A DNA stretch of 5,594 bases from Caldisericaceae bacterium (GTDB lineage: Bacteria; Calditrichota; Calditrichia; Calditrichales; Calditrichaceae): contig JAGHBR010000462.1 of assembly GCA_021160885.1 (NCBI GenBank), positions 1 through 5,594 of the forward strand, written 5' to 3'. The first letter of the stretch is position 1. Each line of letters starts with the position of its first letter. Below the pieces are notes generated by a model. That model ran no database searches. It worked only from the letters and a program-made list of their open reading frames with translations, and was not told where the DNA came from. Below, one piece after another: positions 1-5,594 of the stretch. Position numbers and translations under genes: made by a program.

Positions 1-2144
1 AGCAGCTTCTTGAAACTTATCGCAAGCAAATAACCCCGGATCCAGTTCTTGGAGACTATACCAAGCGTCCTCAACACGAGATTGAGGCTACTGTTTATGG
101 CTCCCCCATGAACAAAGTAAGCTTACTGCTTTCTGCACGTTACAAAAGAGGCGTTAATATTTATCCACAGGCAGAAAAGTATAATCCTGAATATAATTTG
201 CAGGGTAAACTTACCTATTATCTGGATGATACTAAGAAATTAAGCTTGGAATTGTTGCGAGGCTGGTATAAAAGTTGTACTTACACGGAAAGTAATTGGA
301 ATAACTTTGAAAGTTCTCAAGAGGCTCAATGGCAGCCAAATTCTGATGTAAGAAATCCTTATGATGAACAAGCTTATGCTCCGTGGGGTGGTTTCTGGTT
401 AAAAGGTCCTGAAGAGAAATCTTTGAATGTTGCAACGTTGAAGTGGCAACATACATTGAATCCTGCAACTTATTATACGTTGCAATTAACTTATCTTTAC
501 GATAATATGACTGAACTTCAGGATTATTCAAAGTTAAAGACCGACCTCTCTACTGTTGGTTGGGGTGATAGCTGGTTTGATCTTGGTGGAAATTTCCGGT
601 TAGAGTCAAGACAAATTCAGGTAAATAATTATAGCAAGAGCAAGGTTTTTACAGCCAAAGGCGATTTACTTAGCCAGGTAACCAATGCGCACCAGGTCAA
701 AACCGGTGCCGAGTTCAAGTTTTATGATGTCGACTATCAGCATTATTATATGGAATTTCCTGCTGGTGATGTCTGGCATCTGGATAATGTGTTTAACGGC
801 AAACCGGTAGAAGGGGCGTTCTATATACAGGATAAAATGGAATATCAAGGAATAATATTAAATATAGGTGTGCGCATTAGTGGCTTTAACGCAAGGCATG
901 ATTATCCTGAAAGTATTTACGATCCTGTGGCTTTTGAAACATGGCACGGGGGCGATGGTACCCATCCTTCCAATACTGCGCCGATTTGGCAATCCTATAT
1001 GCCAGCTAAAGATTGGTTTGCAACTTACAAAGATTATAGAAGTTTTTTTGATGGACATCGACAGGATAAAAATACGGTGAAATCAGACTGGAAATTTGCC
1101 GTAGCTCCGCGACTGGGGTTATCCTTTCCAATGACCGAGAACTCAAAATTACGTTTTAGTTACGGTCACTTCTATCAAAGGCCTTCATGGGCAAAAGTTT
1201 TGGGATTCCCAACAAGTTGGTACGATAGCGATCCCTACGGGTCTGTAAGAATGGACCAATGGCAGGGCTGGTATGGGCATCCTGGGCTGACCTATAGCAG
1301 AACCATCCAATATGAACTTGGCTTTGATCAAAGTTTGTTCAATATTTTCCGTCTAACTTTAACGGGCTACTACAAAGATTCGGACCGACTAAATGGTTTT
1401 TCACATCAGAGTACCTATAACCAGTCTGGAGGCGGTTTTGCTTTAACAGGATGGGGAAATAATATATATACAACGAGTATAGCAAGAAATATAGCCAATG
1501 ATGGCCACGATAATATTTTCTACACAAATAACGCCTTTAGAGACGTAAGGGGAATTGAGATTACAATTGATAAGCTATTTAATAAAAGATGGTCTGCCAA
1601 TCTTACTTTCAATTATGGCTTGAGTACTGGCGGAGCGACAGGGTACTGGCAATACCGAGAAGATGCAAGTCAACCAAATCAGCCGCAGTCCTTTTCTGAG
1701 ACTAAAGCTAACTGGATCAGTAGTTATATTCTTAAAGGGAATGCGATTTATATAACTCCACAAAAGTGGGGATATGCTAGTGATATTAGCATGGGTGTAT
1801 ATTATGAATACTTCGCTGGCCCCGAATATACTTATTATCCTGACGATTATACCGGACTCCGGGTGCCTAACAATAAGCGGTGGTATCCACACCAAAGAAC
1901 GGATCTGAAACTTACCAAAAAAATACCTATAAAAAATGTAACAGCCAAAATAGGTGTCGAAATTTTTAATTTATTTAATAATTACGACAGAGTTTTGTTG
2001 GGTGGAGATGATCTAAAGAAATGGGAAGAAAACAAAGAAAAACCCAAGGTTTGGCAATCTGGAGAGGATAATGTTTGGTGGTTTTATAATTCGGTCAGTA
2101 ACCCAAAGAGAATGGCGTATTTAACATTTACGCTTGAATTCTAA
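1..2144 (+). CDS. TonB-dependent outer-membrane receptor, C-terminal beta-barrel part (5' end outside window)
   Basis: The frame is open from the left edge (first complete codon at base 3) to the stop at 2142-2144, giving about 713 visible residues. The ATG at 108 lies inside this frame with uninterrupted coding upstream, so it is an internal methionine and not the start. The visible part is a barrel: alternating amphipathic strands rich in Tyr, Trp and Phe, such as YIQDKMEYQGIILNIGVRIS (bases about 822-881), KLRFSYGHFYQRP (about 1146-1184) and IQYELGFDQSLFNIFRLTL (about 1308-1364), with long Trp/Tyr/Gly-rich loops between them. It ends MAYLTFTLEF, a terminal strand closing in Phe as expected for BAM-inserted proteins. 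The missing N-terminus should hold a signal peptide, probably a carboxypeptidase-regulatory-like domain, and the plug. The family imports ligands across the outer membrane using TonB energy; the ligand here cannot be inferred. The gene is 30 bases upstream of an exported protein in the same direction. The family call is confident, the subfamily is not. Confidence 0.9.
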   Translation, partial: QLLETYRKQITPDPVLGDYTKRPQHEIEATVYGSPMNKVSLLLSARYKRGVNIYPQAEKYNPEYNLQGKLTYYLDDTKKLSLELLRGWYKSCTYTESNWNNFESSQEAQWQPNSDVRNPYDEQAYAPWGGFWLKGPEEKSLNVATLKWQHTLNPATYYTLQLTYLYDNMTELQDYSKLKTDLSTVGWGDSWFDLGGNFRLESRQIQVNNYSKSKVFTAKGDLLSQVTNAHQVKTGAEFKFYDVDYQHYYMEFPAGDVWHLDNVFNGKPVEGAFYIQDKMEYQGIILNIGVRISGFNARHDYPESIYDPVAFETWHGGDGTHPSNTAPIWQSYMPAKDWFATYKDYRSFFDGHRQDKNTVKSDWKFAVAPRLGLSFPMTENSKLRFSYGHFYQRPSWAKVLGFPTSWYDSDPYGSVRMDQWQGWYGHPGLTYSRTIQYELGFDQSLFNIFRLTLTGYYKDSDRLNGFSHQSTYNQSGGGFALTGWGNNIYTTSIARNIANDGHDNIFYTNNAFRDVRGIEITIDKLFNKRWSANLTFNYGLSTGGATGYWQYREDASQPNQPQSFSETKANWISSYILKGNAIYITPQKWGYASDISMGVYYEYFAGPEYTYYPDDYTGLRVPNNKRWYPHQRTDLKLTKKIPIKNVTAKIGVEIFNLFNNYDRVLLGGDDLKKWEENKEKPKVWQSGEDNVWWFYNSVSNPKRMAYLTFTLEF

Positions 2145-2160
2145 TTTGCTCGCATTCATT

Positions 2161-2169
2161 AAAGGAGGA
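2161..2169 (+). promoter_or_regulatory. Shine-Dalgarno site of the exported T9SS-type protein
   Basis: AAAGGAGGA lies 5 bases before the ATG at 2175 and fixes that start. A nearer ATG at 2170 reads ATG-TCA-TGA and stops at once, so it is not the start. The near-perfect anti-SD complement is notable because classical Bacteroidota rarely use such sites. Confidence 0.85.
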
Positions 2170-2174
2170 ATGTC

Positions 2175-4211
2175 ATGAAAACCAAATCATTCTTAAATTA
2201 TCCATTTCTAAATCGGGGTATTTTCACTGCCATTTTTATGCTGGTAATAATGGTCCCGTTAATCTATGGTCAAGACTTCAATTTCAAAGACTTGACCCGC
2301 GGCAAACTATGGGCACGCATCTGGAACACATCCGCAGTAGGTCAACCCACACTTGGCGGTGAAGAATTTTACAAATTTGACTATCCCGGTCATAAACTTG
2401 GAGCAGATTTGAATGATCATTACGGTATGTGCGAATGGTCGGGTTGGATGGCTTGGGCAAATGTGGATGGTGTGGGGGTTCCCTTTCGGGTCTGCATGGC
2501 ATATGATCCCAACCCAATGTATATTGCTCCACTCGAAGACACGAAATTGATTAAAAACTATAACTTGGAAGATCCTTCTATTCCAGCTGAAGAAATGATA
2601 ACCGGTGCCTGTTTAATAAAAGAATATGGTGTCGAAATGCACTTTAGGGCCATGGCCTGGAGCATTCCTAAATATGATGATTTTATAATCTATGAATACG
2701 TGTTTAAAAATACAGGAGGTCATCAAATAACCAATTTCAGGTTTGCTCCGACAGCAGAACTTAGCATAGCCACTCCTATTGTTGGTGGATGGAGAGATGA
2801 TGATGTTTATGAATGGGATGTAGAACATGAAGCCTTTTATTTTCATGATGGTAGACTTTGGAACACCGATAGCGAGCCTGTAACTTATTCGTATGGATTA
2901 ACACAAAGCGATTTAGGTGACCCCGCTGATCTTGACGCACCCAATGCCATTAACCATGAATTTCAATCGCCACAATACTTTACCTATTTTTGGCTTGAAA
3001 AGCCAGAAAAATCAGATCCGAACGAAAGAGATCATATGAATATAGTTGATAAAGGAAATTTGAATCAAGAATGGAACCGTGTGCAATTGGATCCGATGAA
3101 TGATAATCCTGAAGTGGATTTTGATCCTGATGATTACATTCTTACAGCTTTAAAATACGATCAGCCTTTGCCCCCAACTACTGAAAACGGGCAACCACTG
3201 GATGATATCGCAGCAGGTTTAGGTTTAACTACCGCTCCTCGGACTCTTTACGAGCGGCAAATTGATTATCTTTATGAAACCGGCCCTTATGATTTGCCTC
3301 CTGGGGGAGAGCTAAAGTTTGTCATGGTTGTGGCAGCCGGGGTGATGGATTTTTCAAGAGTTGTCGAAGGTGGTTTGGAAAATGAAGCTCACTTAAAAGA
3401 TGGAGCTGATAGTTTGTGGGCTCACGTTGATGCAGCTATTGAACTTTACAATAGAGGCTATAAATGTCCAGTACCCCCACCAACTCCAACAAACGAGATG
3501 AATTCGCTCACTATTACTCCACTTCCTGAGGGGCAATTGATTAAAATCCAATGGCCTCCTATTGCAGATGATTATGTTGATCCGGATTATGGAGTGAACG
3601 ATTTTGCCGGATATCGCGTGTATCGTTCTACGCGTCGAAATGTTGGACCATGGGAGCTCATTGCAGATATTCCAAAGGGACAGGAAGTCATAGAAGATGG
3701 TATGGTTACTTACAAAGATAAAGCGTTGTTAGGTGTAGGTTACTACTATGCTGTATCATCGTACGATACTGGTCATGATGATCCATGGCCTCCCGATCCT
3801 TCTATTACTAACTTACCTCCATTAGAAAGCGGGCTTGTTAACGCAAACGTTGAACCAGTATATGCAATGGCTCCTACAAGCAATAATCTAAACGATGTCC
3901 GAGTTTATCCTAATCCATTCAAGCAACATAGCATGTTAAGAGGGACAGGGGAGAGATATAGATTGGAATTTGTTAATATACCGTCCAAATGTACTATTAG
4001 AATTTACACACTTGCCGGGGAATTGGTGAGAACGATTAAACATGATGACGGTAGCGGTGATGAGTCCTGGGGTTCCAAAGCAATTGGCGATTACCAGGTT
4101 AATAAATACCTCCAATATGTAGCTCCCGGGATCTATCTTTTTCAGGTGGAGTCGGAAGTACCTGGACACGAAGGCGAAACTAAGATCGGAAAATTCGTCA
4201 TTATTAAATAA
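2175..4211 (+). CDS. Exported FnIII-domain protein with T9SS-type C-terminal sorting tail; function unknown
   Basis: 678 residues. Residues 1-32 form a signal peptide: basic N-terminus, hydrophobic core around 15-31, likely cleavage LIYG|QDF, leaving an N-terminal Gln. Residues 33-430 match no named domain that I recognise. They contain a Trp-rich patch (W88, W91, W94), the segment DDFIIYEYVFKNTGG at 168-182, an Asp-rich stretch at 306-321 (DPMNDNPEVDFDPDDY) and a beta-rich segment near 373-389 (DLPPGGELKFVMVVAAG). From memory, this arrangement recurs in large exported proteins of KSB1- and Marinimicrobia-like genomes. Residues about 431-530 resemble a fibronectin-III domain (core DFAGYRVYRS near 476-485, then GVGYYYAVSSYD), after a Pro-rich linker (PVPPPTPT). 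Residues 573-678 are a sorting/FlgD-like tail: VYPNPF at 577-582, IRIYTLAGELVRTI, GIYLFQVES and final KIGKFVIIK. The protein should be secreted and surface-bound. The PorV-like gene immediately downstream supports T9SS export. No catalytic motif was seen, so a binding or structural role is more likely than an enzyme, but this is inference. Confidence 0.88.
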   Translation: MKTKSFLNYPFLNRGIFTAIFMLVIMVPLIYGQDFNFKDLTRGKLWARIWNTSAVGQPTLGGEEFYKFDYPGHKLGADLNDHYGMCEWSGWMAWANVDGVGVPFRVCMAYDPNPMYIAPLEDTKLIKNYNLEDPSIPAEEMITGACLIKEYGVEMHFRAMAWSIPKYDDFIIYEYVFKNTGGHQITNFRFAPTAELSIATPIVGGWRDDDVYEWDVEHEAFYFHDGRLWNTDSEPVTYSYGLTQSDLGDPADLDAPNAINHEFQSPQYFTYFWLEKPEKSDPNERDHMNIVDKGNLNQEWNRVQLDPMNDNPEVDFDPDDYILTALKYDQPLPPTTENGQPLDDIAAGLGLTTAPRTLYERQIDYLYETGPYDLPPGGELKFVMVVAAGVMDFSRVVEGGLENEAHLKDGADSLWAHVDAAIELYNRGYKCPVPPPTPTNEMNSLTITPLPEGQLIKIQWPPIADDYVDPDYGVNDFAGYRVYRSTRRNVGPWELIADIPKGQEVIEDGMVTYKDKALLGVGYYYAVSSYDTGHDDPWPPDPSITNLPPLESGLVNANVEPVYAMAPTSNNLNDVRVYPNPFKQHSMLRGTGERYRLEFVNIPSKCTIRIYTLAGELVRTIKHDDGSGDESWGSKAIGDYQVNKYLQYVAPGIYLFQVESEVPGHEGETKIGKFVIIK

Positions 4212-4218
4212 TGTAATC

Positions 4219-4225
4219 AGGAGGG
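4219..4225 (+). promoter_or_regulatory. Shine-Dalgarno site of the PorV/PorQ-like gene
   Basis: AGGAGGG lies 7 bases upstream of the ATG at 4233, within the 21-base gap after the previous stop codon. It supports this start, which is also the one that gives a complete signal peptide, and it supports efficient translation from a shared transcript. Confidence 0.85.
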
Positions 4226-4232
4226 ATTTAAA

Positions 4233-5267
4233 ATGATAAAGAAAATCTTTTTTATTGGAATTTTAATTACTTTCATTTTAGGAAGCAGTAGTTACATACA
4301 TGCTCAATATAGACAAGAGTCTGGAATTAAACCTCCTGCATTTGAACGGGTAGGCCAAACCGGTTGGCAGTTTCTTCATCTTCCGACCGTAGCAAGGAAT
4401 GCTGCATTAGGGGATGTAAAATGCGGGTTAACAGATAATGATGCTTCAGCTATTTTTAATAATCCGGCCAACCTTGTTGATATAAAGAATATCGATGCGG
4501 CATTCAGTAAACTCAACTATGTAGCGGATATTTCCTATACCACTGGAGCCGTGGCGAAAAATTTTGGGAAATGGGGAGTATTTGGCTTAAGCTTTGCCAA
4601 TCTTGATGCCGGGACAATGTATCGTACAGAAAATGTTTATAATGAGGAACTTGGAATCACTCAACGTAGTGGTGATTTAGGCACCTTTACGGCTGGGGAT
4701 ATATTAGTTGGTATCTCTTATGCACGATCAGTGACTGACAAGCTTTCTATTGGTGGAAATATCAGCTATATTCGAGAAAAACTTGACGATGTTACCAATG
4801 AGAACTGGAATGCTGATTTCGGAATATTCTTCCGCACAGGCTTTCATAGCCTACGGTTATCGATACTGGCGCGTAATTTTGGGCCGGATACGGAATTTTT
4901 TGGATTTTCAGAAATCTATGGTTTGCCTCAGAGCGTCCGAATGCCGATTGATTTTCGCATGGGAATAGCTTATGATTTTATCGAAAATAGTAAGGGAGGC
5001 CCACATAAGCTAACTGGTTATCTGGAAGGCGTTCATCCAAATGATGGGCCTGAAAGAGTCCATACGGCACTTGAGTATACCTTCCTAAAAATGTTTTCTT
5101 TACGAGCGGGATATAAGTTTAATTACGACGAACAAGGAGTTACATTAGGTGGAGGATTAAATTTCGACATGTCAGGAATAAAAGGCCGTATTGATTATGC
5201 CTACTTAGACTATGGTAGATTAAAATCCGTTAATTTGTTCACAATTGGATTTGGTTTTGGAAAATAA
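4233..5267 (+). CDS. PorV/PorQ-family outer-membrane beta-barrel protein
   Basis: 344 residues. Residues 1-24 are a signal peptide (MIKK, then a hydrophobic run, likely cleavage YIHA|QY). The mature N-terminus carries the hallmark of the PorV/PorQ (UPF0164-like) family: GQTGWQFLHL at 41-50, ARNAALGD at 54-61 and the NNPANL motif at 76-81, followed by repeated amphipathic strands such as GKWGVFGLSFANLD, KLSIGGNISYIREKL, LRAGYKF and a final strand NLFTIGFGFGK. The fold is expected to be a FadL-like barrel. In characterised T9SS, PorV is the outer-membrane shuttle that binds the C-terminal signal of cargo, and PorQ belongs to the surface attachment machinery. This length fits a short family member, but PorV cannot be told from PorQ by eye, so no symbol is given. 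It is the last gene of the operon, 21 bases after a gene encoding a T9SS-type tail, so a dedicated cargo-delivery role is plausible. A general lipid or solute porin role is the alternative. Confidence 0.88.
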   Translation: MIKKIFFIGILITFILGSSSYIHAQYRQESGIKPPAFERVGQTGWQFLHLPTVARNAALGDVKCGLTDNDASAIFNNPANLVDIKNIDAAFSKLNYVADISYTTGAVAKNFGKWGVFGLSFANLDAGTMYRTENVYNEELGITQRSGDLGTFTAGDILVGISYARSVTDKLSIGGNISYIREKLDDVTNENWNADFGIFFRTGFHSLRLSILARNFGPDTEFFGFSEIYGLPQSVRMPIDFRMGIAYDFIENSKGGPHKLTGYLEGVHPNDGPERVHTALEYTFLKMFSLRAGYKFNYDEQGVTLGGGLNFDMSGIKGRIDYAYLDYGRLKSVNLFTIGFGFGK

Positions 5268-5336
5268 TAAGAAGACGCTAAAACGCAGGGTTGTAAGTAA
5301 AGTAATGTAGGGATAAGCGCAATAAAAACTATTAAA

Positions 5337-5364
5337 TAGCCCCGATATATTAATGTCGGGGCTA
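5337..5364 (+). terminator. Hairpin, probable transcription terminator of the operon
   Basis: TAGCCCCGA (5337-5345) and TCGGGGCTA (5356-5364) are perfect 9-base inverted arms. Inside them a T-G wobble and two A-T pairs can extend the stem to 12 pairs around an ATTA tetraloop. It lies 69 bases after the stop codon of the last gene. There is no clean U-tract directly after the stem (AAATTTC follows), so it is either a weak intrinsic terminator or an RNA 3'-end stabiliser. T-rich tracts do occur slightly downstream (5382-5386, 5390-5394). Confidence 0.7.
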
Positions 5365-5594
5365 AAATTTCAACAATAATATTTTTAAGTTTTTCGGGGC
5401 TTTTAGAATGAATTAATAATGAGGTGGAAAACAAAATGTTTGCAACCCCTCTAATTTAAATTAAAAGGTAGCAAATACACTAATTCTAATTTGTTTTACG
5501 AGACATCAATGCATGTAAATAAATTACAAATAATGTAAAAAAATATTTATTATTCTATTCAAAAAAATTTTGTTCTTAAGATATAGGATAATAA
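5365..5594. other. AT-rich intergenic region, no gene supported
   Basis: No open reading frame with credible coding character is present on either strand. Contents that can be seen: a second TCGGGGCT at 5394-5401 followed by TTT; a 12-base palindrome TAATTTAAATTA at 5452-5463; a near-repeat pair ATGTAAATAAAT (5513-5524) and ATGTAAAAAAAT (5533-5544); and two 7-base A-tracts at 5537-5543 and 5561-5567. The extreme AT content towards the right edge would suit the upstream region of a following gene, but no convincing -35/-10 pair and no Bacteroidota-type TAnnTTTG box was found. Confidence 0.6.

Noticed and set aside
108..110. ATG that could be taken as the start of the TonB-dependent receptor
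   Set aside because: The same frame is open to the left edge and encodes receptor-like sequence upstream (for example TKRPQHEIEATVYG), no ribosome binding site precedes it, and starting here would leave a barrel without signal peptide or plug.
1575..1895. 106-codon minus-strand open frame inside the receptor gene
   Set aside because: It lies wholly within a convincing receptor coding sequence and its product looks like an antisense translation with no family features.
5210..5434. 74-codon minus-strand open frame over the end of the PorV-like gene and the terminator
   Set aside because: It runs through the hairpin and overlaps a well-supported gene on the other strand; its product shows no recognisable domain. 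It is best explained by AT-rich non-coding DNA.
5421..5451. Possible stem between GAGG and CCTC near 5421-5451
   Set aside because: Only four continuous pairs with a mismatch and a long loop; expected by chance.
5424..5459. Tiny open frame (ATG at 5436, seven codons; in-frame GTG at 5424) with a GAGGTGG element upstream, resembling a leader peptide
   Set aside because: It is too short to support, the SD-like element is imperfect, and no downstream attenuator or gene is visible in the window.
5568..5594. GATAAT near the right edge as a -10 promoter element
   Set aside because: No acceptable -35 sequence lies 16-18 bases upstream, and such hexamers are common in AT-rich DNA.

Overview
The window reads as a single rightward operon fragment from an outer-membrane-bearing bacterium of the Fibrobacterota-Chlorobiota-Bacteroidota (FCB) assemblage. 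Three genes lie on the + strand with gaps of only 30 and 21 bases: the 3' part of a TonB-dependent outer-membrane receptor, a large exported protein with a fibronectin-III-like domain and a type IX secretion (T9SS)-style C-terminal tail, and a PorV/PorQ-family outer-membrane barrel. Both complete genes have strong, well-placed Shine-Dalgarno sequences. That is unusual for classical Bacteroidota, so I lean towards a sister lineage that carries T9SS-like tails (for example Calditrichota, KSB1, Ignavibacteriota or Marinimicrobia). This placement is inference; no taxonomic marker gene is present.

Layout. Bases 1-2144: receptor gene, open at the left edge, so the signal peptide and most or all of the plug domain lie outside the window. 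Bases 2175-4211: exported 678-residue protein with a signal peptide, an uncharacterised N-terminal region of about 400 residues, one FnIII-like domain and a sorting tail of about 105 residues. Bases 4233-5267: 344-residue PorV/PorQ-like barrel protein. Bases 5337-5364: a strong GC-rich hairpin that probably ends the transcript, with a second copy of its right arm 30 bases further on. Bases 5365-5594: AT-rich intergenic DNA with no gene that I can support.

How the parts may work together. In characterised T9SS, PorV binds the C-terminal signal of cargo as it leaves the translocon and carries it to the surface attachment complex. A T9SS-type cargo directly followed by its own PorV-like gene, and directly preceded by a TonB-dependent receptor, suggests a self-contained surface module. 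The receptor would import a ligand, the cargo would be a surface-exposed partner of the receptor (in the position SusD holds in SusC/SusD pairs), and the PorV-like protein would help deliver or anchor it. The gene order is seen directly; the functional coupling is a hypothesis. No substrate can be named from the sequence. No RNA genes, mobile elements, CRISPR arrays or insertion sequences were seen.
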